Assembly (NCBI GenBank): GCA_963733085.1
Contig: CAVTBY010000012.1
Coordinates: forward strand, 1 to 64,000
Direction of reading: 5' to 3'
DNA: 64,000 nucleotides
Source: Desertimonas sp963733085
GTDB lineage: Bacteria > Actinomycetota > Acidimicrobiia > Acidimicrobiales > Ilumatobacteraceae
Below, piece by piece: positions 18,873 to 27,199 of the stretch. Both the position numbers and the translations under genes were made by a program. Each line of letters begins with the position of its first letter. Positions within the stretch are counted from its first letter, which is position 1. The notes beneath the pieces are model-generated. The model saw nothing but the letters and a program-made list of their open reading frames with translations, did not search any database and was not told where the DNA came from.

Positions 18873-19476
18873 AACGCGTCACACACCGGCCGCGCCGTCG
18901 CCCGAGCGACGAGGCGGGCACAGACACAGAACCGGCTGTGGTCATCGACACCGGTGACCGCCGACAGCTCGGTTCCGTCGGCCAAGAAGATTCGTCCGAC
19001 GACGTCAAGCTGCCACAGCTCCATCGACCGTGACCGTTCCCAGCGGCGATAGTCCTCCCGACGGCGCTTGCGTTTCCCGGTTCGATCAGACCGTGACGCA
19101 GCAGTGCCCGATGCACCGAGGAACGTCCCGGCAACGGCTCGACACCATCACGGGCCAACCGATGAAGGATCGTCCGCGGTCCCCACGACGGATGAGCCCG
19201 ACGCAGCTCGACGACACGGGCTTCCACATCGACCGGCATCTGATGAGCACAACGATCCGGCTTCGGGCTGCGATCAACGAGTGCGGCAAGACCACCGTTG
19301 GCGTATTTGACGAGCCACACATGCACCGTCTGACGAGCCACCCCATTCCGCCTGGCGACGTCCACCACCGACGCCCCCTCGAGCACCTCCCGCACCGCTG
19401 CCAACCGCTGTTCCACGAGACCCAACTCCACCAACACGACCGACTGACCTCCCTCGACGTAGACGTGAACGACCAC
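18872..19476 (-). pseudogene. IS481-family transposase remnant
   Basis: The start reads VVDVARRNGVARQTVHVWLV (helix-turn-helix), DRSPKPDRCAHQMP and RTILHRLARDGVEPLPGR, then near 19070 a missing G shifts frame to EDYRRWERSRSMELWQLDVV with GVDDHSRFCVCARLVARATA, the first catalytic block of the integrase core. The rest of the DDE domain is gone; the sequence passes in frame into the reductase-like gene. So this is an N-terminal half of a transposase left by a deletion. The matching IS ends were not identified. Confidence 0.8.
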
Positions 19477-19754
19477 ATCGAGACAGATGGCGACCAGCCG
19501 CGCGCGGACCCCAAGAGTCAGGCAGGAGCCGGAACCACTGTCAGCCAGCAGGCGGAGCCACTGTCGCCCACCAGTCGGGACCGGATACCGGAACTGTCAC
19601 GCAGGAGCCGGAGCCACGATGTCCATCATGAGCCGGGCTCTTACAACGGGCGGCCGACCGCAGTTGGCTGTCAGGGTGGCTGTCACCGGGCTAAACACTG
19701 ATCTCTTTAAATGACATCTGGTCGTCATCAACGCAGGTCATGGCCACGATCGTC

Positions 19755-19798
19755 GGAGCCGGGTGTGGGAATCGAACCCACGACCTCATGATTACAAG
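19755..19798 (-). repeat. attL-type copy of the tRNA-Thr 3' end
   Basis: 44 bp identical to 32316-32359, which is the 3' part of the intact tRNA-Thr gene (T-arm, variable loop and anticodon 3' side). The copy lacks the 5' half of a tRNA. This is the expected left scar of a site-specific integration into the tRNA 3' end. Confidence 0.9.
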
Positions 19799-19918
19799 GG
19801 ACCTCCGAACGGTCCGACTGGTGCCGTCGGGTGTCAGCTTGTGCCGTTTAAGCAGGTGTTTCGCGACGATCATGTCCGGCTGGTACCAGCCCGTATCGGA
19901 CAGTTTCGCTTCGTTCGT

Positions 19919-19935
19919 GGACAATCCGTGGACAC
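19919..19935 (+). repeat. Candidate integrase arm-type site, left end
   Basis: GGACAATCCGTGGACAC occurs here, about 120 bp inside the left end, and again at 32241-32257 about 100 bp inside the right end. The core GACAATCCGTG is repeated a third time at 32231. Same-strand copies near both ends suit binding sites for the integrase N-terminal domain. Confidence 0.55.
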
Positions 19936-20367
19936 TCGGCGGCGGCAACACCGGTGTACGTGAGGGCATCGTCGGCGTTGGATTCGCCCGCTCGGCCGAC
20001 TGTCGGCCCCGAACATTCTGTCGCGGTTCGTTCGCACCGACTGCGGGCTAGAGCCGACGTTTCCGCATACTCGGGACACCTCGGAGCCCGCGATTCTGGA
20101 ACGCCGTCACCGTCGATCAGGGGCGAATCCTTCCGCTGCGCGACCGTGGCGAAGGAGGGCTCAGTACGTGCTCTGCGGCGGCCGCACACCCGCGTTCGTC
20201 TGTTTGCACAATGTGGTGTCTGCGACGTTGCACTTCGTCGGGTAGTGCCTCTGCTGTCGTCGCCGCGGTTCTCAAGTGAGCGCCGCTGACTTTGGCGTCG
20301 ATTGAACGGGAGAAGCTGAATTGGCGTGGCCGCCGCCGTCAGTCGGGCTGAGGTGCGTCATGCAACG
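19936..20367. other. No convincing gene
   Basis: 432 bp at the left end of the element. Open frames on both strands are short and show no protein-like composition. I see nothing further. Confidence 0.4.
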
Positions 20368-20559
20368 TCAGATCCCAGCGGCAGCTCGCCAAGGTGAGGG
20401 GTACCGGTAGCCGTGGTCCTGGCGCGCGAACTCGGCAGCGCCCGACAACCGCGCCCCTTGATCGGTCGCACCTGCCCGCGCCGCGCAGATCGCCAAGTCC
20501 TCAAGCGCATCGACCCAGAGCAGACCGAAACCGTGGTCGCTCGACGACCACCAAACCAC
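20368..20559 (-). pseudogene. C-terminal scrap of a LuxR/TPR-type regulator
   Basis: The reading HGFGLLWVDALEDLAICAAR with GARLSGAAEFARQDHGYRY is the typical end of the large ATPase/TPR portion of LuxR-family regulators (VDALE-LA, AARL-GAAE-AR...GYRY). Only about 60 codons remain and no ATPase or LuxR helix-turn-helix is nearby. It is a relic within the element. Confidence 0.6.
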
Positions 20560-20680
20560 GCGCCCGAACGACGCTTACAGCAACACGCCATCCGCGCTAT
20601 TGCGGCATTTCCGCGGCCGGTGTCAATGGCTCTGCATTCAGCCGCTCTCTGACGAGATCGTCGTGGCTGCGTCCGTCGAG

Positions 20681-21454
20681 TTACCGCCCTGAGTATCGTG
20701 CTGAGACGATCCACACTGCCGCGAGATGGGCTCCCGCTGCCGTCAGGGTGCACAGGTGCCAGACCTCGTGGTAGGAGAAGACGGCTGGCTTGAGGGTCGG
20801 CCAGCGACGGGCGAACCCGAGCGCGCCCGCGGTGTACACGACGCCGCCGAGTAGCAGGAGTACGGTCGGCACCACGAGACCTGCAGCGGCGAGTGTGGGG
20901 AACAGCACCAGCCCAGCCCACCCATTGGTGATGTACATCGTCCTGGCCACCGGGTCTGCCCGCTGCCAGTTGGTGAGTTTGATCGTCGCCCCGACGAGGG
21001 CGGCACTCCAGACCACGGCGAGCGTGGCGATCGCCGCCGGCGTCGGTAACAGGGCCAGGGCGAGCGGTGTGTACGTCCCGGCGATTGCGGCGAAGATCAT
21101 GGCGTGGTCGGCTCGACGCCAGATCTTCCGCCAGCGCACGGTGTGCACCCAACGGTGATAGGTCGTCGAGGCAAGAAGCATCGAACAAAGGCTCCCCGCA
21201 TAGATGAGCAGCCCGGCGCCCGCTCGGGCTCCGTCCGCTCGCATCGACATCACGGCCAGCAACGGCACAGCAACAACGAGTGCGAACAGATGGCTGCGTC
21301 CACGCCACGACGGACGCGTGACGCTTCCGAGGGGTACGTCGAGTACGCGCCGCGAAAATCGACCATCGAGCCCCGTCGCACCGCCCGGTATCCACGTCAA
21401 ACCAGTGTCAGCACCGTCTCGGCGCTTCGACACAAGGTCGCGTGCTCCGCTCAC
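20681..21454 (-). CDS. Hemolysin III-family membrane protein
   Basis: 257 residues from the GTG at 21454 (AGGAGG four nt upstream); the frame is open to 21595, so the start is uncertain. Seven hydrophobic segments, with the family markers STTYHRWVHTVRWRKIWRRA DHA after segment 2 and FSYHEVWHLCTLTAAGAHLA at the end, containing the conserved Ser/His/Asp residues of the PAQR/hemolysin-III superfamily. Bacterial members are integral membrane proteins of unclear function. A second, tiny fragment of the same family lies at 24193. Confidence 0.87.
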   Translation of the reverse strand: MSGARDLVSKRRDGADTGLTWIPGGATGLDGRFSRRVLDVPLGSVTRPSWRGRSHLFALVVAVPLLAVMSMRADGARAGAGLLIYAGSLCSMLLASTTYHRWVHTVRWRKIWRRADHAMIFAAIAGTYTPLALALLPTPAAIATLAVVWSAALVGATIKLTNWQRADPVARTMYITNGWAGLVLFPTLAAAGLVVPTVLLLLGGVVYTAGALGFARRWPTLKPAVFSYHEVWHLCTLTAAGAHLAAVWIVSARYSGR

Positions 21455-21998
21455 ACCGCCTCCTCGGGCGCTGTCGATCGAAGTCGCCAGGGACCAGAGC
21501 GACACCGAGCGGGTGCCCGGCCTGAGCAACGTACCCGTCCGTAACGCGTGGCACAAGGCGACTGAAACAGCGACCTGACCATTGTCGATCAGCACCCGTC
21601 AAAGTCGTTGTCTCCCATCTTCCTCGTCGGTCAGAGTTCGATGGGTGGCGTACCGCCGCTCGGACGCCGTTGAGCACGGGGGCGCCAGCTTCGGCTACTG
21701 GACGTACCTTACGACGGGCCACTTCGCCGAGGCGATGCTGAAGAATCGGGCGAGCGACTTCGTGCAGACGGCCTCGGTTGTGGTTGCGGCTGCCCTATCT
21801 GGCACAGCACGGATCCGGGAATCGAAGACGAAGCATGACGACCCACGCGACAAACAGATCCGCGTGGCCATCAACGACCCTGAGGCTCCATCGCCCGCTC
21901 GCGGGCCAACGTCGGCGGAACACCACAGCACCACCGCGTGGTCGCATCGGTTATGCGTCCGTTGGTCGAGGCGAGGTTCGCCCACCAGCTGCGGCGCG
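21455..21998. other. No convincing gene
   Basis: 544 bp between the hemolysin-III gene and a small acidic protein. Overlapping open frames on both strands lack conserved-looking segments. I see no hairpin that stands out. Confidence 0.4.
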
Positions 21999-22205
21999 TT
22001 ATGCAGGCTCGTTCGGTTCGGGAACACTGGAGGCGTCCTCGTCGTTGACGTAAGCGCCAGGCGCTTCCGGATCCAAGCCGTCGGAGTGCTTCGGAGGTTC
22101 GTGCTCGTCGTCCGCAGGGCGCTCGCCATTGGTCCGATCGGCGCTCGCCATCTCCTCGTCAACCTGGTTATCGCGTTCGCCCTGACGCTCAGGATCGCTA
22201 CCCAT
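21999..22205 (-). CDS. Small acidic disordered protein
   Basis: 68 residues from the ATG at 22205, preceded by GAGG seven nt upstream. Very hydrophilic and charged (MGSDPERQGERDNQVDEEM ... DGLDPEAPGAYVNDEDASS), with no hydrophobic core, so likely disordered. Such small acidic proteins are common stress or accessory products in actinobacteria; no function is known. The good ribosome site supports it as real. Confidence 0.55.
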   Translation of the reverse strand: MGSDPERQGERDNQVDEEMASADRTNGERPADDEHEPPKHSDGLDPEAPGAYVNDEDASSVPEPNEPA

Positions 22206-22456
22206 CACCACACCTCTTCAGCGTTGCCGGTTCGTCCCGGCCGATAGCACTCCCATACACGTTGGCCGTGGCACGCAACCAGGTCACGTGCTCGCGACTC
22301 GGCGCGCGTGGGAACCCGAGGAGACGATCGCTGCCCGAGGAGCACCCTTCCGTTCTTGGTTCGGTTGGCCCCGCCTGTGGTGACGTCCTGGCGCAGGTCC
22401 TCTGGCTGGGCGGCTCAGACTCGCATAGGCGAGGATGCGTGTCTGACGTGCTCCGC

Positions 22457-22765
22457 TCACCCGGGTGCACGTCGGCGTTGAGGGCGCATGTCCGATTCGA
22501 CGAGCACGTCGAGTACCTCGCCGATCGTGCGTTGCTGGGTGATCGCTTCTCGTAGCGGCAGGTGCGCCTGGATCTGGTAGCGGTTGCGTCGGCCGTCCTT
22601 GGCTTTGACGACGTAGCCGCTGGCGGTCAGGTCGGTGACGATGCTGTAGGCGCTGCGTTCGGTGATGTCCAGCGTCGTGGCGATGTCGCGCAGGCGGACC
22701 CCGGGGTCGTGGGCGATGCACACGAGGACCCGGGCGTGGTTGGTGAGGAAACTCCACTCCGTCAT
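22457..22765 (-). CDS. Winged-helix transcriptional regulator, intact copy
   Basis: 102 residues from ATG 22765. The winged helix reads TNHARVLVCIAHDPGVRLRD, then TERSAYSIVTDLTASGYVVK, with the wing KAKDGRRNRYQIQAHLPL and a C-terminal helix RTIGEVLDVLVES. It is a MarR/ArsR-like single-domain DNA-binding protein. It is divergent from the membrane protein at 22894 across a region that is repeated upstream of hsp20, so it probably represses or activates that gene and itself. A nearly identical frameshifted copy lies at 24439-24748. Confidence 0.88.
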   Translation of the reverse strand: MTEWSFLTNHARVLVCIAHDPGVRLRDIATTLDITERSAYSIVTDLTASGYVVKAKDGRRNRYQIQAHLPLREAITQQRTIGEVLDVLVESDMRPQRRRAPG

Positions 22766-22778
22766 GGCCACACAGCCT

Positions 22779-22820
22779 AGCCACATATTTCTAGAAGTAG
22801 GTTGCTAGTTTCCTGCAACC
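22779..22820. promoter_or_regulatory. Divergent operator region, copy A
   Basis: Contains AGCCACATATTTCTAGAAG and the inverted repeat GGTTGC-n9-GCAACC at 22800-22820, followed by CATACGATGTG. The same arrangement recurs at 24762-24803. Position between regulator and target fits an autoregulatory operator. Confidence 0.65.
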
Positions 22821-22893
22821 GGCATACGATGTGTTTCGACCGCCACGAAGGGAACGTTCAGATGAATCGCAGAATCCACAAGAGTGAGTTGTC

Positions 22894-23670
22894 ATGTTGA
22901 GGAAGCCCCTGGGACTACTCGGGATCTTCTTGGTCATTGTTGGGATCGGCTACTTCGTCGGCGCCGGCGTCGCGTACAGCAAGGTTCAAGGCGGCTACGG
23001 AGCGTTGCAATCGTTCAGCGAGGTTCAAAATGTCGAACTCAGCTACAACGACGACGGTCAGCTCGTCGACCGTGGCGAAGTCGAAGGCGGTCTGGCGATC
23101 AGATCCTTGTTGGAAGACGATTGGGGCTTCCCGATCGTCGAGTCCGACCTTGATCCCAACGATCCCCTCGTCAATAGTGCCACCGAGTACATGTACCAGA
23201 TGGCGACGATCTCGTATCACACCTTGCACGGCACCCAGCCTGTGGTGTTGAGTGAGGCTGACCTGACCGGTGACGACGGGATGGCGACCGAGTTCGACTG
23301 CAACGGCGAGATGGTTGCAGTTCCAGATCCATTCCCGGCCGAGGGTGTGACCTGCGATTTCGAGGTCGACGGACGCTACTGGACCGGGTTCGACCGTGAC
23401 GTTCCGGTCGAGGCGGCGGCCCGTGACATGGCCTGGAGTGGTACCGCTCACGCCCTGGTGGCCGAACTCGGTGTCGGTGCGGCAACGCACAGTACGTTGC
23501 AGTTGGCTCTCGGTGTGTCGGCGTTGCTCGCCGGTTTGGGCGTGGTGTGCACAGTGATGGGCGCCGCGTTCATCTGGGAGACCCGCCGTCGCAACAAGGT
23601 CGAAGTACCGGACACGATCCCAGAGGCGTTGCTCATGGACAGTCCGGGCCAGACGCCGGCGGCTGTCTAA
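22894..23670 (+). CDS. Membrane-anchored protein of unknown function
   Basis: 258 residues. One membrane segment at the N-terminus (GLLGIFLVIVGIGYFVGAGV) and another near 205-230 (ALGVSALLAGLGVVCTVMGA), leaving an extracytoplasmic-type domain of about 165 residues with two Cys (FDCNGE, GVTCDFEV) that could form a disulfide. The C-terminus is cytoplasmic and charged. I do not recognise a named family. It is controlled from the same region as the HTH regulator and ends in a strong hairpin. Confidence 0.8.
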   Translation: MLRKPLGLLGIFLVIVGIGYFVGAGVAYSKVQGGYGALQSFSEVQNVELSYNDDGQLVDRGEVEGGLAIRSLLEDDWGFPIVESDLDPNDPLVNSATEYMYQMATISYHTLHGTQPVVLSEADLTGDDGMATEFDCNGEMVAVPDPFPAEGVTCDFEVDGRYWTGFDRDVPVEAAARDMAWSGTAHALVAELGVGAATHSTLQLALGVSALLAGLGVVCTVMGAAFIWETRRRNKVEVPDTIPEALLMDSPGQTPAAV

Positions 23671-23707
23671 CCGTCACGACCGCGTCGATCCGATCGACCA
23701 CAATCCA

Positions 23708-23733
23708 GTGGGCCCTTCCCCGGAGGGGCCCAC
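23708..23733 (+). terminator. Hairpin after the membrane protein gene
   Basis: GTGGGCCCTTCC and GGAGGGGCCCAC form a 12-bp stem (one wobble) with a CCGG loop, 38 bp past the stop. There is no U-tract, which is common for actinobacterial terminators. Confidence 0.6.
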
Positions 23734-24192
23734 CCACCACACAACCTCGACCGCTCGCGCTTGGTGATGGGCACCGACCAAGTTCGCCACCGACGCGAGT
23801 CGGCTGGAGGGCAAGCGCGATCGGGGTGGCCGTGTCTTACTTTCACACGGTGATCAGAACCTCCGCCGTTCTGTGATCGGAGCCGGGGGCCATGTCAGCG
23901 GTCCCAGCGCCGTGCTCGGATCGAGCAGGGTGCCCGCGTACGCACGACTTTAATCTTCACCCTAGTCCTGCTACTGATGGGCAGTTTGTGGAGCGCTTGC
24001 GGCGTCAGATCGAGACTTCTCGAGGCCGAGTCTCATCGGCTCCTTGCCCCGATGTGGAGCACAACCACGCCATCATCGCTCTGCCCGTGCTCGTCGTATC
24101 GGTCCCGGCGTCTGGGCTGGCGCCGATGGTGAGTGGCGGCATGGCCAACACCGTTGGACCAATCGTCTTCCTCCGTGATCGCCCCGATCCGC

Positions 24193-24294
24193 GACCCCAA
24201 CGTGTTCGTCATCCACGAGGTCTGGCACGCCATCGCCACCGCGGGGCCGGTCAGCCACTTCGCCATGGTGTGCATCCTCGGGTGCGGTGATCGA
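24193..24294 (+). pseudogene. Fragment of a second hemolysin-III gene
   Basis: The frame reads VFVIHEVWHAIATAGPVSHF AMVCIL, matching the last conserved block of hemolysin-III proteins (YHEVWHLCTLTAAGAHLA in the intact gene at 20681). Upstream frames show no more of the family. The remaining 23734-24192 interval holds no gene I can support. Confidence 0.55.
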
Positions 24295-24438
24295 TCTTGG
24301 GTCTGTCCGGCAGTGGGCCCGTCACAACAGGCGACGAGACGACGGCGTCCGAACGCCCCGCTTCCCTGACGAAAGTCGGATACGTCGCAGTACGTGAATG
24401 CGGCAGCACCCGGGCGAGCGATGTGACCGGACCGCAGC

Positions 24439-24748
24439 TCACCCGGAGGCTTGTCGGTCTTGGTTGAGCATGTCGGATTCGACGAGGATGTCGAGCACCT
24501 CGCCGATGGTGCGTTGCTGGGTGATGTCTTCTCGTAGCGGGCAGGTGCGCCTGGATCTGGTAGCGGTTGCGTCGGCCGTCCTTGGCCTTGACCACGTAGC
24601 CGCTGGTGGTCAGGTCGGTGACGATGCTGTAGGCGCTGCGTTCGGTGATGTCGAGCGTCGTGGCGATGTCGCGCAGGCGGACGCCGGGGTCGTGGGCGAT
24701 GCACACGAGGACTCGAGCGTGGTTGGTGAGGAAGCTCCACTCCGTCAT
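24439..24748 (-). pseudogene. Winged-helix regulator, frameshifted duplicate
   Basis: From ATG 24748 the sequence is nearly identical to the regulator at 22457 up to RNRYQIQAHLP. An extra G near 24538 then shifts the frame. In the next frame the expected ending continues (LREDITQQRTIGEVLDILVE) to a TGA at 24439. The DNA-binding wing is complete, so a truncated or extended product might still bind the operator. It is divergent from hsp20. Confidence 0.85.
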
Positions 24749-24761
24749 GGGCGCACAGTCT

Positions 24762-24803
24762 AGCCACATATTTCTAGAAGCAGGTTGCTAGTTTTATACA
24801 ACC
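24762..24803. promoter_or_regulatory. Divergent operator region, copy B
   Basis: The AGCCACATATTTCTAGAAG block and the inverted repeat GGTTG-n11-CAACC (24783-24803), followed by GGCATACGATGTG, match copy A at 22779 in order and spacing. It sits between the frameshifted regulator and hsp20. Confidence 0.65.
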
Positions 24804-24880
24804 GGCATACGATGTGGGTACACCTGGAGCTTCGCCGGTCGCCGACCGACTGCTGCCCAGGGTGATCGAAAGGATTTGAC

Positions 24881-25318
24881 ATGTTGATTCGATCCGAGCC
24901 ATTCCGCGAGTTCGACCAGTTCACCGAGGCGATGCTCAACGAGCGCCGAGCTCGCCAAATCCCCGTCGACGCCTACCGTCGGGGCAACGAGTTCAAGGTC
25001 TCGTTCGACCTGCCCGGCGTCGATGCCCGCTTCATCGACCTGACCGTCGAGAAGGATCTGCTCACCGTGCGGGCGACGCGGGGCTGGGTCCGCGCCGAGG
25101 GCGATCAGATCCAGATCGCCGAACGCGCCCAAGGCGAGTTCAGCCGCCAACTGTTCCTCGGAGAGGGCCTCGACCGTGACCAGCTCAGCGCCACCTACGA
25201 GAACGGTGTGCTCACCCTGACCATCCCCGTCGCTGAGGAGGCCAAGCCCCGCAAGATCGAAATCACCAACGCCGGAGACGTCGTTGAGGCCGTGACCGCA
25301 GGCTCCGTCACCGAATAG
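24881..25318 (+). CDS. Small heat-shock protein, Hsp20/alpha-crystallin family
   Basis: 145 residues from ATG 24881. The alpha-crystallin domain runs from about 28 to 130 (KVSFDLPGVDARFIDLTVEK ... YENGVLTLTIPV), with the conserved GVLTLxxP strand and K-x-I end. It holds unfolding proteins in a refoldable state for DnaK and ClpB. It is cargo of the integrative element and shares the duplicated operator region with the adjacent HTH gene; a hairpin terminator follows. Confidence 0.93.
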   Translation: MLIRSEPFREFDQFTEAMLNERRARQIPVDAYRRGNEFKVSFDLPGVDARFIDLTVEKDLLTVRATRGWVRAEGDQIQIAERAQGEFSRQLFLGEGLDRDQLSATYENGVLTLTIPVAEEAKPRKIEITNAGDVVEAVTAGSVTE

Positions 25319-25335
25319 GAACCGGCCGGGGGGTA

Positions 25336-25369
25336 CAACGACACGGCTCGCAATGGAGCCGTGCCGTTG
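25336..25369 (+). terminator. Hairpin after hsp20
   Basis: CAACGACACGGCTC and GAGCCGTGCCGTTG pair over 14 bp with one mismatch and a six-base loop, 18 bp after the stop. No U-tract. Confidence 0.6.
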
Positions 25370-25530
25370 CAGCTCTATACAGCGCGACAGCACCGTCGCT
25401 CTCAGCAGGCCCTACGGCAGAGACTCAAATGGCACGACCATGCGAGCGGCGAACGTGACCCTCAGCGGCGACGGCGACGGCGACGGCAGTGTGCCGCACC
25501 ACCCATCCACTCGACAACGAAAGCGACGCC

Positions 25531-25650
25531 ATGGCTGACAAATCAACGCAGAAGTTCAACACTCAGCGAGTCGGCAAGTCGCTCAAGGCCACGCCCGTCG
25601 CGAAGAAAGCGAAGAAGGCGCAACGGGTCATGAAGGAACCCGCGCCGTGA
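25531..25650 (+). CDS. Small lysine-rich basic protein
   Basis: 39 residues (MADKSTQKFNTQRVGKSLK, then KKAKKAQRVMKEPAP). Highly basic and Ala/Lys-rich, as in small nucleic-acid-binding tails. The start ATG and clear frame support it, but its shortness leaves doubt. Function unknown. Confidence 0.45.
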   Translation: MADKSTQKFNTQRVGKSLKATPVAKKAKKAQRVMKEPAP

Positions 25651-25858
25651 GCCCTATCAGCGACGAGCTAGCGGTGTTGCGCTCCGGCCCGAGGCTTGAC
25701 CATTTCGTCACGATGGTGGCGCACACCGATGTGCCGCGGTGGCGGCCCCGCCTGCAGAGATTCCCGGTGACGCGACGCGGGTGCCACCCTGCGACACCGA
25801 AACCGTGGCTGCGCGATCCCTGGGACCGCAAGCTCGGCCCGAGTGATCGGTCGGCGAG

Positions 25859-26248
25859 ATGCTGAAGTTCCAGTGGAACGCCCTCCGGCGTGGCGATCGC
25901 GTGTTCGTCCACGACCCGGCTGACGCCAACCTCGATCTCCGCGCCGGAACCGTGATGCTCACCGACACCGCACGGTTTGGCCACGACGTGGGCATCCGCG
26001 TCACGAGCGGAACGCACACGAGCCGCGTCATTCGGCCCGGAAGGTTCGCCGTCCACCTCGACAATGACTATGACTACAACTGCTGGCGCTGCACCGACAA
26101 CCAGTCTCAGACACACGACGGCAGCGCTGCCGACCAGAAATCAGTCGTCACTCGGTACGGCGAGGGCGCGATCAACGCGGAAGTTGCGGCGACCCAGCTG
26201 AATGGCCGTACCGGGCACTCAGCGCGAGTGGTCGTGTCGGTGGTGTAG
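25859..26248 (+). CDS. Hypothetical protein with N-terminal beta domain
   Basis: 129 residues. The first 85 look folded and coding-like: LRRGDRVFVHDPADANLDLR, GTVMLTDTARFGHDVGIRV, DNDYDYNCWRCTD. This alternation suggests a small beta-barrel carrying a CxxC pair. The last 40 residues are less convincing and overlap the 3' end of the opposing EamA remnant. No family recognised. Confidence 0.55.
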   Translation: MLKFQWNALRRGDRVFVHDPADANLDLRAGTVMLTDTARFGHDVGIRVTSGTHTSRVIRPGRFAVHLDNDYDYNCWRCTDNQSQTHDGSAADQKSVVTRYGEGAINAEVAATQLNGRTGHSARVVVSVV

Positions 26249-26530
26249 GTCGGGAACGTGCGGGTGTGAGTGCACGAGTTCGCGGTGGTCGTGGACGTGA
26301 CTGTGTCGACCTGCGAAGCCATCGGCGTGTTCGTGGTCGTGGTGGTCGTCGTCGTCGTGACAGTGCTCGTGGATGTGCTCAACCGCGCCGTGCCGATGCC
26401 CGTGCTCGTGGGCTGATCGAAGCGAGAGGGCGACGCCGACCGCGGCGAGCGCCATGGCGATCAATTGAACGACCTCGATCGAGTCGGTGAGCACGAGCCA
26501 CGACAGCACTACACCGAGGAACGGTGCCAT
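26219..26530 (-). pseudogene. EamA-family transporter, C-terminal remnant with His-rich tail
   Basis: The remnant begins inside the last two membrane helices (APFLGVVLSWLVLTDSIEVV, LIAMALAAVGVALSL) and ends with a tail of many His (HGHRHGAVEHIHEH ... HHRHDHSR) that could bind metal. About two-thirds of a normal ~300-residue EamA protein is missing; the break is near 26530, where the upstream region of the PPOX gene begins. It lacks a credible start. Confidence 0.75.
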
Positions 26531-26615
26531 GGCTGATCCATCGGCGAGCACAGCTACAGGCAAGGCAGGACGTTTCAGTGTGGCGCCACGTTGGCGAACG
26601 TCTCATACTGATGGC

Positions 26616-27080
26616 GTGACGACAGACGTCAGCGGTACCACCATCCTCGATAGCCACGCCTGTATCGGTCTGCTGCGAACCTGCGACGTCGGTCGCCTCG
26701 CCGTGTCGATCACCGATCACCCCGACATCTTCCCCATCAACTACGTCGTCGATCACGGAAACCTGGTGTTCCGCACCGCTGAGGGCACCAAGCTTGCGGC
26801 GGCGCTGGTGGGGCGTGGGGTGGCATTCGAGGTGGACGGCTACGACCCCGCTGCGGGCGAGGCGTGGAGCGTCGTGGTCAAGGGCTACGCCACCGAGATC
26901 GAGCAGATGCACGAGCGCTTCGATGCGCTCGAACTGCCGCTGTTTCCGTGGCACGCCGCTCCGAAGCACCGGTTCGTGCGCATCGAACCCGTTGAGATCA
27001 CTGGTCGCCGATTCCACGTTCTGGGCCGCGGAGCGTGGGGCGGCGAGCGCCCGGCGGTGGCCCGCGCCGCTGAGGAGTGA
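26616..27080 (+). CDS. Pyridoxamine 5'-phosphate oxidase-like flavoprotein
   Basis: 154 residues from the GTG at 26616. The split beta-barrel pattern VGRLAVSITDHPDIFPINYV, GNLVFRTAEGTKLAAAL and GEAWSVVVKGYATEI is that of PPOX-type FMN- or F420-binding proteins widespread in actinobacteria. The substrate is unknown. It lies between element relics and may be cargo conferring redox or stress function (inference). Confidence 0.87.
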   Translation: MTTDVSGTTILDSHACIGLLRTCDVGRLAVSITDHPDIFPINYVVDHGNLVFRTAEGTKLAAALVGRGVAFEVDGYDPAAGEAWSVVVKGYATEIEQMHERFDALELPLFPWHAAPKHRFVRIEPVEITGRRFHVLGRGAWGGERPAVARAAEE

Positions 27081-27199
27081 TCGGACCACGCGATGATCGA
27101 GTCCGTCGTGGCCTTCGCCGTGGCCGCGGCGCCCGGCCGCGTGGCGGGTGGCGGTGCCCGGATCCCGCTCACGCACACCGCCGCATGAGCGGCCACCAC

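Noticed and set aside
19030..19110. Programmed frameshifting in the IS481 transposase
   Set aside because: IS481 transposases are normally single-frame, the catalytic half is deleted anyway, and many unrelated genes in the window show the same kind of indel.
19755..19798. Second tRNA gene
   Set aside because: Only the 3' 44 bp are present; the acceptor 5' strand and D-arm are missing, so it is an attachment-site copy.
20681..21595. Full-length start of the hemolysin-III gene at 21595
   Set aside because: The extra ~47 residues show no family resemblance; GTG 21454 has an AGGAGG upstream and gives a normal length, though the start remains uncertain.
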